Assembly: GCA_037893245.1 (NCBI GenBank)
Contig: JBAIAA010000318.1
Location: 62,001-126,000 of the forward strand
Direction: 5' to 3'
Length of the DNA stretch: 64,000 nt
Origin: Crossaster papposus
Lineage: Eukaryota; Echinodermata; Asteroidea; Velatida; Solasteridae
The position numbers and the translations under genes were made by a program. Of this stretch, positions 60,529 to 64,000 are shown piece by piece (within the stretch, counting starts at the first letter, position 1; every line of letters begins with the position of its first letter). Below the pieces are notes generated by a model that searched no databases, was not told the DNA's origin, and saw only the letters and a program-made list of their open reading frames with translations.

Positions 60529-61717
60529 TTAACGAAAACAAAAGCTGTTTCGGCTGAAATGCCGAAACAGCTAATAAACCACAAGGGAAACTAACTAGGT
60601 AAATGTGCATGTATACATTTCAAACTATTTCCAACGGCTCTCATTAGTTTTGTAGTTTGTATCTCAATCGAGGACATCCTTGATTACACACCTAACCCAA
60701 ATTTGCCAATGTGGCGTCAGGGATGTGTCCTCCATTTACACTTTAGCCCTAACCCTCCAGGGTCTTTTGGCTAGAAACCCTGCCAGACGCAACAGATTGC
60801 AATACTTTGTCACATTGACTTGTGCGCAGAGTCCAGCAAGGTCAAGCAGTCACCACAGATGCACTGTGCTGGATCTGGCAGGGTTAGGGTTAAACAAACC
60901 CAAAGGAAATCGTCGAGAGGAACAAAAGAAACCCTTGATTTAGACCCAAAACAAATGTAAAAGTACTGGTACATGTACATGTACATGTATAAATGTACAT
61001 TATGTTACCTGTCACCACAAAATGAAAGTAAAGTCAGAAATATTAAAAATTGAGATATTGGTATTTTTAAATTCTTGAGAAAAAGAACTTTCCAATGGTA
61101 CATAACACTTGGGGGTTTTGCGATAAATACTTTTTACAGCGCTCTAGAAAGTCATGGGTTTCACAAAACGTGTTTGTGAAAAACACACACAAGATTACAA
61201 AACAGGACAAGTAAGGTTCGGTTGAGCATAGCAACAGCGATGTTCTAATTATTATTTCTTCTTGAAATTTTCCACACATACAAACTATTGTATAAACAAA
61301 CAAAAATATACAAACACTAACTACGCAAACACTACGCAAAATCACGTAATTTAAGAGATTTTCAATCATCTGATCTCACCTAAAAAATGGGAATATGTAG
61401 AGGAGGACTTGGGCTTTCCAAATTACTCAAAATTTCAAAATTTACCACCCCTTCATATTTTGACTTTGGTTGGCCATATCTCCGAATCACATTGTGCGAC
61501 TTTACTCTCATTTTTTGTGACAGGTCACATATGAATGTTTCGTGTATATTTAGGCAGCAATGTTTTAGTCAGGACAAATCTGTGCAGTGACCAGATACAG
61601 AACTCTGTTCCAGTTAGAAAATTCAGCCAGGTACATGTATCATGTACATTTGTAAAATGATTTCTTTTTACCTCAAAAAATGTTCCCTCAGGAAATGGTC
61701 GGAAGCACTGGGCACAT
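30235..61717 (-). CDS. LIMS1: PINCH / LIMS1 (LIM and senescent cell antigen-like), exons from LIM1 to stop
   Basis: Minus-strand gene, exons in transcript order: 61717-61672, 59727-59661, 45302-45182, 43707-43667, 41635-41605, 41137-41057, 40137-39987, 36292-36200, 34032-33984, 33007-32932, 30367-30235. All are GT/AG and phases agree, giving 295 residues that align end to end with PINCH. LIM domain: one half in exon 1, then LIM2 to LIM5 complete, then a basic tail ending KAEQK. PINCH has no enzymatic activity. It is the adaptor that binds integrin-linked kinase through LIM1, together with parvin, at integrin adhesions; LIM4 and LIM5 of the vertebrate protein bind NCK2 and RSU1. About 30 N-terminal residues (start and first half of LIM1) are missing because their exon lies right of the window. 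Several exons are very small (31, 41, 46 and 49 bp), while introns are swollen by repeats. The GCNT gene is nested in the 14.4-kb intron after the second exon listed. Confidence 0.96.
30406..30623. mobile_element. TTAA-MITE family A, left part, beside family B
   Basis: aaaggtaggatacaccattt to ctaaaacaacataagaac, then cut by the family B insertion at 30,624. The remaining part of family A is not seen beyond 31,016. Confidence 0.8.
30624..31016. mobile_element. TTAA-MITE family B, copy 3
   Basis: TTAA, agggatcgtatacatttggt; right accaaacgtgttcgatccct, TTAA. Very close to copy 2. Confidence 0.93.
31270..31480. repeat. dispersed repeat with ggagac / gggttaggg words, empty-site copy
   Basis: cggtaccctctggagacat, aggtctccattgggaatttc, ggatgtgggttagggttagt, gggtatattgggtcgaaatt. 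The copy at 34,195-35,290 is the same repeat but interrupted twice (34,212-34,861 and 35,012-35,196). Confidence 0.8.
31850..32852. mobile_element. TIR element (TAGAGCTATATTA family), copy with SINE inside
   Basis: Same body as 3,409-3,927: ccatcctgtacgcagacatt, gtgcgtgttgtagaacataa, aatagatggatttaaag, ctgcagcggata. Ends in tttaatatagctctacc. The SINE at 32,291-32,799 splits its right end. Confidence 0.82.
32291..32799 (-). mobile_element. 509-bp SINE, (AAATA)n tail, target duplication caggcat
   Basis: Target duplication caggcat at 32,284-32,290 and 32,800-32,806. On the minus strand it begins ggaccaatatgtagattggg, has ttttcagtccctgcctgact and gcgtgggtttaccccaggat, and ends taaagatggttgtaaataaa with repeated aaata. 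A 5' part with inverted ggtccaca words precedes the usual body. A shorter repeat with a similar (ttta)n start is at 33,057-33,150. Confidence 0.88.
32932..33007 (-). CDS. LIMS1: PINCH exon: LIM5 middle
   Basis: 76 bp encoding [20 protein letters not shown] then LLSA. Has His at the third zinc position (WCEEHF), as in a canonical LIM domain; the vertebrate PINCH1 sequence as I recall it has Cys there. Confidence 0.93.
33215..33458. mobile_element. TTAA-MITE family C, copy 2
   Basis: TTAA, ccagttcgcaccggatgacg to ggcgcgaactgg, TTAA. The right TTAA is shared with a family A remnant that starts immediately. Confidence 0.95.
33459..33768. mobile_element. TTAA-MITE family A, left end lost
   Basis: agatatcaaacatttttact onward to aattaccaatggtgtatc. 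It lies directly against family C, which seems to have inserted at or near its terminal TTAA. Confidence 0.85.
33984..34032 (-). CDS. LIMS1: PINCH exon: first knuckle of LIM5
   Basis: 49 bp encoding [16 protein letters not shown] (vertebrate LFGDVCFHCNRVIEGD). Ends with one base of a Met codon. Confidence 0.94.
34212..34861. mobile_element. TIR element gcacccgatttcactaaact, rich in cgacgcgtcgta words
   Basis: Left gcacccgatttcactaaact + cttcgtaacttacgacgc, right gcgacgtgtcgc + aaagtttagtgaaatcgggtgc. Many acgacgcgtcgt palindromes near both ends. Inserted in the repeat whose empty copy is at 31,270. Confidence 0.9.
35525..35640. mobile_element. pair of SINE fragments facing each other
   Basis: Plus-strand right half: gaggtcgcagattcaagtcc + cgccttgccaatttctttgt + tcacttt. 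Left half is the inverse aaagtgaacaaagaaactgg + caaaagcgagacttgaacc. Same family as 42,765 and 43,075. Confidence 0.8.
35699..36146. mobile_element. GTGACC-end element (family D)
   Basis: Left tgtgacccgctccatcaaaa + tcaggaataagtc, right gacttattcctgattacgat + ggagcgggtcaca, flanked by TA. Ends 54 bp short of the PINCH exon at 36,200. Confidence 0.93.
36200..36292 (-). CDS. LIMS1: PINCH exon: second half of LIM4
   Basis: 93 bp encoding [20 protein letters not shown] and [11 protein letters not shown], phase 0 at both ends. Near identical to vertebrate LIM4. Confidence 0.98.
37008..38047. mobile_element. about 1-kb element bounded by cgggtacccgggtaccc arrays
   Basis: Both borders (37,020-37,075 and 37,985-38,042) are made of cgggtaccc words; the left is followed by cgtgactattattagaatca. 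Interior has no recognised coding frame. Confidence 0.6.
38239..39038 (+). repeat. minisatellite array built on aggtca (17-, 11- and 15-bp units), left part
   Basis: Blocks in order: 17-bp aggtcatgtgaggcatt (about 12 copies), then aggtcaggtcaggtatt and aggtcaggtatt mixtures to about 38,815, then the 15-bp ggtcaggacgtgtcg (11 copies) to 39,038. The word aggtca is repeated dozens of times on one strand. Confidence 0.95.
39039..39301. mobile_element. 263-bp foldback element with 8-bp target duplication inside the array
   Basis: Left cactgacctcaacacctgga, right tccatgtatagaggtcagtg; long inner arms gtgcaacatggcgtcactgc + tgtgagccaatgaaatgtcc. gccaggac lies on both sides (39,031-39,038 and 39,302-39,309). 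Confidence 0.88.
39302..39710 (+). repeat. aggtca array, right part, with catgt pentamer runs
   Basis: Continues the 15-bp unit, then aggttaggtcgtgta, then long runs of the pentamer catgt interleaved with aggttaggtcatg. A C-run follows at 39,727-39,746. Confidence 0.95.
39987..40137 (-). CDS. LIMS1: PINCH exon: end of LIM3, first half of LIM4
   Basis: 151 bp encoding [40 protein letters not shown] and [10 protein letters not shown]. Ends in phase 0 at gtaaag. Vertebrate counterpart: [20 protein letters not shown]. Confidence 0.98.
40212..40901. mobile_element. TTAA-MITE family C, copy 3, split by a family D element
   Basis: TTAA, ccagttcgcgcaggacgtata ... cacgcaaagttttccccagg ... ggcgcgaactgg, TTAA. 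The interruption is family D, 40,237-40,684, between two TATA (40,233-40,236 and 40,685-40,688). The right TTAA also begins a family A fragment (to about 40,985). Confidence 0.95.
40237..40684. mobile_element. GTGACC-end element (family D) inserted in family C, TATA duplication
   Basis: Left tgtgacccgcttcaggaaaa + ggtgacataagtcgc, right gcgacttatgtcaccttttc + ctggagcgagtcaca. Confidence 0.95.
41057..41137 (-). CDS. LIMS1: PINCH exon: LIM3 middle
   Basis: 81 bp encoding [20 protein letters not shown] then FNCCKC. Zinc ligands H..C/C..C fit, but the [16 protein letters not shown] stretch differs from the vertebrate DEQPLIFKNDPYHPDH more than other exons do. Confidence 0.93.
41257..41577. mobile_element. 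GTGACC-end element (family D), variant
   Basis: Left tgtgacctggcaccacgaaa + tgggtggaaagtcgc, right gcgactttcctctcattttg + tggtaacaggtca. Interior gctgtagcttattcctagcc recurs at 63,670, whose copy is interrupted at its left end by 62,952-63,546. Confidence 0.85.
41605..41635 (-). CDS. LIMS1: PINCH micro-exon: first knuckle of LIM3
   Basis: Only 31 bp: SGKYICFKC between split Gly and His codons. Vertebrate form is GKYICQKCH. It is supported by phase on both sides and by the zinc-ligand pair CxxC. Confidence 0.93.
41764..42328. mobile_element. 565-bp TIR element, gcggtggtcacatctaacgg ends, tagttgaccg words
   Basis: Left aactaaagcggtggtcacat + ctaacggtcatgaacgtagt, right the inverse to gtgaccaccgctttagtt. 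Both ends are arrays of acgtagttgaccgtag, facing each other, so it folds strongly. Confidence 0.93.
42690..43170 (+). mobile_element. two tandem tRNA-derived SINE copies
   Basis: gggcaagatagctcagttgg + tagag (box A) with gattcgagtcccg or ggttgaagtcccg (box B), at about 42,768-42,835 and 43,078-43,150, each followed by ttgccaatttctttgt-like tails and preceded by the same actagc(a/g)ccctcgaacaaag leader. The first copy has gagggtcgg where the second has gagcgccgg. The leading tRNA part could fold as an acceptor stem (gggcaag/cttgcc), but the SINE body makes a real tRNA gene unlikely. Confidence 0.8.
43174..43630. mobile_element. GTGACC-end element (family D), variant
   Basis: Left tgtaaccggctctacagaaa + ggtgtcttaagtcgc, right gcaacttaagacccctttt + tgtagagccggtcaca. 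Ends 37 bp from the 41-bp PINCH exon. Confidence 0.88.
43667..43707 (-). CDS. LIMS1: PINCH micro-exon: end of LIM2
   Basis: 41 bp encoding [13 protein letters not shown], with split Arg and Gly codons on either side. Supplies the last two zinc ligands of LIM2 (CRPCH). Confidence 0.94.
43874..44273. mobile_element. TTAA-MITE family A, full inverted copy
   Basis: TTAA, aggtaggatacttcatttgc to aatggtgtatcctacct, TTAA. Intact ends on both sides. Confidence 0.93.
44340..44590. repeat. dispersed repeat gggaatcgcaaacaaaaatg, unexpanded copy
   Basis: Shares gctaatttaaaactgggaat, cgcaaacaaaaatgata, tgtgtcttcttcgtgtacta and ggttaactgaaccagaaaaa with the flanks of the 18-bp array at 45,915-46,920, but has no array. 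Confidence 0.8.
45010..45062. mobile_element. TTAA-MITE family A, 50-bp end fragment
   Basis: TTAA-like taaggtaggatacaccatttt up to tttactaccaaag, between two copies of gcgaagcgacttt (44,970 and 45,065). Confidence 0.75.
45182..45302 (-). CDS. LIMS1: PINCH exon: LIM2 core
   Basis: 121 bp encoding [20 protein letters not shown] then [19 protein letters not shown], with the CxxC/HxxC zinc ligands in place. Very close to vertebrate PINCH. Confidence 0.98.
45393..45905. mobile_element. TTAA-MITE family A split by family C (45,446-45,748)
   Basis: Family A left end at 45,393-45,445; family C copy 4 (ccagttcgcgctggaggacg to ggcgcgaactgg, TTAA) with three tandem copies of gcaaggccggaaatgtctgtc; then family A resumes at 45,766 (tacaccatttgcac) to 45,905. 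Confidence 0.85.
45959..46795 (+). repeat. 18-bp minisatellite (aacaaaacaatgccgacg), about 46 copies
   Basis: Near-perfect copies with a few edge variants (gccggcg, gctgacg). Because 18 is a multiple of 3, long open frames appear on both strands (plus PTNKTM, minus FVGIVL or SSALFC). Its flanks match the repeat at 44,340-44,590, so it is an expansion inside an old element, not a gene. Confidence 0.96.
47350..47757. mobile_element. TTAA-MITE family A, full copy with small end insertions
   Basis: TTAA, aggtacatgtagtatacacc at the left and aatggtgtatctaccgtacct, TTAA at the right. Both ends carry a few extra bases against the family. Confidence 0.88.
47757..48075. repeat. dispersed repeat, inverted partner at 59,245-59,500
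   Basis: gtagccttggtcaaggcg, gttcgtcgttatccgtcc, ggccactatttatgcaaatc, cgccttggatcattgggttt here; the inverse order occurs at 59,245-59,500 as aaccta...gatccaaggcg and ccttgaccaaggctaggtgc. Confidence 0.85.
48080..48312 (+). pseudogene. RecQ-like DNA helicase N-terminal fragment
   Basis: One frame reads [14 protein letters not shown] and the next frame, about 20 bp on, reads [20 protein letters not shown], then IQAA and a stop. Motif 0 (F.L..FRPEQ..AI) followed by Walker A (PTGYGKS) with the right spacing is the start of RecQ-family helicase domains. One frame change and the sudden stop show it is broken. It joins the repeat at 47,757, which suggests it was carried by a mobile element or left by a local duplication. 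No later helicase motif was found. Confidence 0.72.
48974..50127. mobile_element. aggcctcaacc-end element, copy 1 (longer)
   Basis: Ends aggcctcaacctctacagcg and cttaaggttgaggcct. From gccatgcatcgcgcaagtac (49,230) on it is nearly identical with 58,328-59,242. Includes poly(T)/poly(G) tracts near 49,955-49,985. Confidence 0.85.
50160..50290. repeat. dispersed repeat ending ...cgatcttaacaagatcttct, copy 2
   Basis: aagagggcctaatatttcga, cttaacaagatcttcttcag, acgaaacaaacatataaaag, gcatgatgcaca as at 18,486-18,640. The stretch 50,290-51,150 after it shows no other feature I recognise. Confidence 0.6.
51156..51375. repeat. single unit of the ccaagtttcaagtcgatc / acgtgtacaaa repeat
   Basis: gtgtgccaagccgtttaaag, aagaaaaacgtctacaaacc, acgaaaacaagagctgtttc. 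Four tandem units of this repeat are at 59,820-60,580. Confidence 0.7.
51480..51620. repeat. dispersed repeat upstream of GCNT (relative at 39,750-39,850)
   Basis: gaattctttttaggtttcaa, ggatgggttaggttacaata and gagtgcgtata match gaattctttttggatatcta, ggatgagttaggtaacaata and gagtgtgtata at 39,770-39,835. Holds the only TATA-like word near the GCNT gene. Confidence 0.65.
51844..53190 (+). CDS. GT14 beta-1,6-N-acetylglucosaminyltransferase (GCNT / core-2 GnT family), intronless, nested in PINCH intron
   Basis: 448 codons, one uninterrupted exon. Starts [20 protein letters not shown]: a short cytosolic end and one hydrophobic segment (about residues 4-21), the type II Golgi anchor of the family. 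The stem has N-glycosylation sites (NQT, NAT, NCS) and the catalytic region has further NWT and NAS sites. Family motifs in order: [75 protein letters not shown] and [12 protein letters not shown]. Glu341 in PDETYW lines up with the catalytic Glu of mouse core-2 GnT. The family adds beta-1,6 GlcNAc to core 1/core 3 O-glycans or to polylactosamine; the exact acceptor cannot be told. The start is the ATG at 51,844: it lies right before the anchor, whereas the 11 in-frame codons upstream begin with TTG. Human GCNT1 is about 428 aa and also has a single coding exon. Confidence 0.94.
   Translation: MKLRVVVLALLFAGFMFFVYQQIGDRTDWAIKLLLIYGTSTGNVRAEHLIRTNQTNATSSQRPRLNPKYHKHWDVNCSEIFAGNEAVIASMGKEIRQEQKKGSLMPLDSTVMTWTEDCALYKKYRGYPMRPYSKEEASFPLAYILVIHKESAQVETLLRAIYQPQNIYCLHPDSKSPREFLQAMVGLAKCFDNVFIASKVEDVVYPGSTLLLSNINCMKDLTGQPASGYLWRYVMNLCGQDFPLKTNLEIVRQLKAYNGHNGITSYVPDWKKRMRTQFKVFERNEAVVRTKSKNSPAPHGLKVYTGWNYYAVTRDFVDHILRDPVSRDLLNWTKNTYMPDETYWATLQRAPGIPGGIPNASEQTEQNIRYGNWYPSRSHTCRGRYVRWLCIFTIADLQYVQKQPHLFANKFYYQDDPLSLQCLETSLDLRVRHSEESTKLAGFPHPVS
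53315..53320 (+). other. candidate poly(A) signal ATTAAA for the GCNT gene
   Basis: ATTAAA about 125 nt after the stop codon, followed by a T-rich stretch. Plausible but short 3' UTR; other A-rich sites lie further on. Confidence 0.25.
54819..55694. mobile_element. TIR element with cagggttcg ends and tacatgcaccagtgcatg words
   Basis: Left cagggttcgttttacaacaa, right gggtaaatcgaaccctg. Near both ends are copies of ctacatgcaccag / ctggtgcatg. Interrupted by the element at 55,000-55,260. Confidence 0.75.
55000..55260. mobile_element. 261-bp TIR element, 9-bp target duplication cagcgagtg
   Basis: TIR tagtcttggtgcaagacgtt is perfect for 20 bp; cagcgagtg at 54,991-54,999 and 55,261-55,269. A 9-bp duplication is typical of Mutator-like (MULE) transposition. 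Confidence 0.93.
55700..56165. mobile_element. foldback element, acaagtagaggtcgatgact ends
   Basis: Left gagacaagtagaggtcgatg, right catcggtctctacttgtgtc; inner arms tgcaattgacttgtggata / tatccacaagtcaattgca and aggcgcct / aggcgcct. Imperfect but long. Confidence 0.85.
57871..58310. mobile_element. TIR element gggtgcattccacttacgcg
   Basis: Left ggggtgcattccacttacgc + gaacgtt, right gcgtaagtggaacgcagccc. Adjoins the next element without gap. Confidence 0.85.
58312..59242. mobile_element. aggcctcaacc-end element, copy 2 (internally deleted)
   Basis: aggcctcaac then directly gccatgcatcgcgcaagtac: the roughly 250 bp found at 48,984-49,230 in copy 1 is absent. The rest matches copy 1 at nearly every base. 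Confidence 0.9.
59661..59727 (-). CDS. LIMS1: PINCH exon: end of LIM1, start of LIM2
   Basis: 67 bp encoding [20 protein letters not shown] then KC, near identical to the vertebrate FEGRKYCEHDFQMLFAPCC. Ends one base into a Gly codon at gtaagt. Confidence 0.97.
59820..60580. repeat. four tandem units (about 165-175 bp) ending in a poly(A) tract
   Basis: Each unit has gccaagt(c/t)t..agtcgat, tttac(c/a)aa(g)tgtcaaag, aaaaacgtgtacaaa, cctatgggaaa, then gacgtcacgtgacc and atgacgt. Units start near 59,879, 60,053, 60,219 and 60,394. A 37-A run is at about 60,489-60,526. Bounded by the inverted words agagctgtttcg and cgaaacagct. Confidence 0.88.
60747..60899. mobile_element. telomere-motif MITE, copy 1
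   Basis: ccctaaccctccagggtctt ... ggcagggttagggt then TTAA. Left flank is TTAG, one base off TTAA. Middle shares gctagaaaccctgccagacg and cagtccagcaaggtcaagc-like words with copy 2. Confidence 0.88.
61003..61533. mobile_element. GTGACC-end element (family D), variant
   Basis: Left ttacctgtcaccacaaaatg + aaagtaaagtc, right gcgactttactctcattttt + tgtgacaggtcaca. A single-ended relative is at 24,165-24,200. Confidence 0.82.
61672..61717 (-). CDS. LIMS1: PINCH exon: second half of LIM1
   Basis: 46 bp encoding [15 protein letters not shown], the second zinc knuckle start of LIM1 (vertebrate CAQCFQQFPEGLFYE). Starts with one base after a tttgcag acceptor and ends in phase 0 at gtaaaa. Confidence 0.95.
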
Positions 61718-61809
61718 CTGCAAACAAAATAAACAAATACTTTGAATACTGCTGCAAATTTAAGAGAAGAGTAAATTTTGATTTTTCTATATTTTTTCAA
61801 CCAGTTTAT

Positions 61810-61993
61810 TGAACCAGTTCACGCCAGGATTATTTTGACACTGTTTTTCTTGAACATCGATCCCAGACAAGTTCAGGCCGGCATCTGTGGGTTTCACACC
61901 CTGATATTTTTAGCCTTGACCCTTCACCTTGCGAGCCAGTCGCTGACAGATGTACTATACACTGTACATGTCATCCGGCGTGAACTAGTTAAA
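61810..61993. mobile_element. TTAA-MITE family C, diverged copy
   Basis: gaaccagttcacgccaggat to catccggcgtgaactagtt, then aa. The ends match family C with several changes and the interior is different. Confidence 0.65.
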
Positions 61994-62051
61994 ATGATTG
62001 ACAAATGTTACCCACTCCAACGAAACCAAGACGAAGTTTAGATTGTTTATT

Positions 62052-62500
62052 TTGTTTTATTCTGCTTTTGTCAAATTCTCTAGGTTCTCAGCTTTAAAAT
62101 TATGTATCATTTACATACATGTACATGTATGTACCCCACCCTATCTCCCCTGGGGGAAGGATTTAGTGATAAAACCCATACAACCTACATGTAATTATAA
62201 TAGATAAACAGCTTTGAAGATCAGAAAAGCGTATTATTTCTATACACAATTGTTTTACAAAATCGACACAAAAAAACGCACTTCTGGGTGATGGATTATG
62301 TTCAAATTTAAAGAAATTGTAGATTAACAATTCTAGATCAAATTCTCTAGGTTCTCAGCTTTAAAATTATTTATAATTTGCATATTTCCCCCCACCCTAT
62401 CTCCAATGGGAAAAGGATTTGATAAGACCCCGACAACCTAATTATTATGAGATAAACAGCTTTGAAGATCAGAAAAGCGTATTATTTCTATACACAATTG
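62052..62500. repeat. tandem copy pair of about 275 bp
   Basis: aaattctctaggttctcagc, tttgaagatcagaaaagcgt and attatttctatacacaattg occur at 62,073-62,250 and again at 62,338-62,500, and again in part (cacacttcttctgggcga) at 62,680. Confidence 0.85.
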
Positions 62501-62656
62501 TGACCCAGCACGAGTAAATGGGACACTTTGCGGCAAAAATAAAAATTGAGATTTTGATTTCATCATTTAAAGCTTGTTTAGCTTTAAATGATGAAATCAA
62601 AATCTCAATTTTCATTTTTGCCGCAAAGTGTCTCATTTACTCGTGCTAGGTCACAA
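62501..62656. mobile_element. 156-bp foldback element with GTGACC ends
   Basis: Left tgtgacccagcacgagtaaa + tgggacactttgcgg, right ccgcaaagtgtctcatttac + tcgtgctaggtcaca, arms nearly the whole length. Confidence 0.93.
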
Positions 62657-62951
62657 TTATTTCACAAAATCAACAAAAAAACACACTTCTTCTGGGCGAC
62701 GTATCATGTTCAAATTTGGGAAGATTGTAGATTAACAGTTCGTGATTCAGGAAAAAACCAAAACCTAAAAATGGTAAAATCCACCCCGGAATGACTTAAC
62801 AAGTACATTGTAATAAAACACATTGTGCGACGTTGTCCCAGTTTCATTGCAACAAATCACAAATTATCAAATTATCGATGTTTCATCGGGACCACCTCAA
62901 GTATTTCGACGTATGTTCAAATGTTCGCATACACAATGTATATGTGACCAG

Positions 62952-63546
62952 GGGCCGATTTCACGAAACTCGTCTTAACCTACGGCTCATGTTAGGACTT
63001 AGGACGAGTCCTAGATTAAAGATCGATCTTGGCTACCGCTAGAGGAAACAGTCGTTGAAAAGAAACCGCAAACCAACTCCCAGCGTACGCGTGTGCGAGA
63101 AGTGAACACGAACTTTTGCTAATCTGCGCAGTACAATCACGTACGGTAGTTCTGTATGTTCTATATACGACAGAGTCGACTAGTTGGCGTATAAATAATT
63201 GGTTTTTAAAACTATAGGCCTACACACATAGCAAAACATGAATCAACTCTGTTTCTTCTTCGAAACAAACTGTAGGCCGACATTTGTGTTTAACGAAAAG
63301 GTAATGCAATGGTTTTCAGACACTATACAGATTGCCGCACGTATTTGAGATAAGACGCCGCACGTATTTGAGATAAGACGACCCCCGGACCGTCCTAAGT
63401 TAAGACGAGTTCAGCCGCGTTGCTATGGAAGTTAGGACGTGTTGAACGCGTCTTAACTTTGGTGAAATCGATCCTAGGATGAGTCGCGAGTTGGGACGAG
63501 TTACTCTTTCTAAGACGCATCTTAGCATTTCGTGAAATCGGCCCCT
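62952..63546. mobile_element. TIR element ggggccgatttcacgaaac, cttaggacgag words
   Basis: Left ggggccgatttcacgaaact + cgtcttaa, right atttcgtgaaatcggcccc. It sits in the left end of a family D variant (gtgacca | tggcacaacgaaatggg), whose uninterrupted form is at 41,257. Confidence 0.88.
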
Positions 63547-63830
63547 GGCACAACGAAATGGGTAGAAAGTCGCAAAATTACCAAATTGTCATTACATTGT
63601 ATGACATTTCTGGAAAGAAGAAGTCCTACATACATGTATGTAAGCTTTCAAATGATGTATTGTGTGGTGCTGTAGCTTATTCCTAGCCGCTGCTATACTC
63701 TTTTGAAATAGCTAAAGTCATGCTCCCTGTTTTGAGAAAACGGAGTTCAAAGTCCGTGAACCGTGCCAACTATACTACCAATCGGTGCAATTCTGCCACC
63801 AAAAAACGCACTTTAATTAATTTAATTTAA

Positions 63831-63972
63831 CCCTAACCCTCCAGGGTATTTTGGCTAGAAACCCTGCCAGACGCAACATATTGCATACTTTGTCACATTG
63901 ACTTGTGTGCAGAGTCCAGCAAGGTCAAGCAGTCACCACAGATGGACTGTGCTGGATCTGACAGGGTTAGGG
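63831..63972. mobile_element. telomere-motif MITE, copy 2, perfect TTAA flanks
   Basis: TTAA, ccctaaccctccagggtatt; right gacagggttaggg, TTAA. 142 bp. TTAA target plus CCC-starting TIR is the piggyBac pattern. Confidence 0.92.
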
Positions 63973-64000
63973 TTAAAGATTTAATTGAGCTATACAATTT

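Noticed and set aside
61718-64000. First PINCH exon (start codon and first LIM1 knuckle)
   Set aside because: No CxxC...GGF or ELYHE coding pattern on the minus strand here; it must lie beyond the window.

Overview
The window is animal nuclear DNA: spliced genes with GT/AG introns, AT-rich, packed with short terminal-inverted-repeat (TIR) elements, tRNA-derived SINEs and minisatellites. The gene families (membrane-anchored GH31 alpha-glucosidase, PINCH, single-exon core-2-type GlcNAc transferase) and the style of the repeats suggest a marine invertebrate deuterostome. An echinoderm such as a sea star is my best guess, but this is inference and not a placement.

Left third (about 3,990-22,762, minus strand): the first twelve coding exons of a GH31 alpha-glucosidase of the maltase-glucoamylase/sucrase-isomaltase/GAA type. 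The exons join in phase and give about 551 residues: a type II membrane anchor, a trefoil (P-type) domain, and the GH31 domain through the catalytic [10 protein letters not shown] motif to a TICMDA...YNVHNLYG block. The 3' part of the gene lies beyond base 1, and positions 1-3,989 hold only repeats. Positions 22,763-30,234 are intergenic between the 5' end of this gene and the 3' end of the next, and hold only repeats that I can recognise.

Right two thirds (about 30,235-61,717, minus strand): eleven coding exons of PINCH (LIMS1), 295 residues from the middle of LIM1 to the stop codon. The first exon lies beyond the right edge. One intron, 45,303-59,660, contains an intact intronless gene in the opposite orientation (51,844-53,190, plus strand) for a GT14 beta-1,6-N-acetylglucosaminyltransferase of the GCNT family. 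Positions 61,718-64,000 are intron and repeats.

The three genes share no pathway. The glucosidase is a digestive or surface enzyme, PINCH is an integrin-ILK adaptor, and the GCNT enzyme branches O-glycans or I-antigen in the Golgi.

Most of the rest is mobile-element debris: at least four families flanked by TTAA (one has TIRs that look like telomere repeat), a large family with GTGACC ends, foldback elements, elements with 8-9 bp target duplications, a 564-bp Tc1/mariner derivative, several SINEs, and arrays with 5- to 18-bp and 116-bp units. No retroviral, LTR, Polinton, bacterial or CRISPR features were recognised. I found no clear new gene system. The best leads are foldback elements sitting 9-21 nt inside three successive introns of the glucosidase gene, a kilobase-scale array of AGGTCA-like motifs in PINCH, the nested GCNT gene, and natural filled/empty insertion-site pairs.
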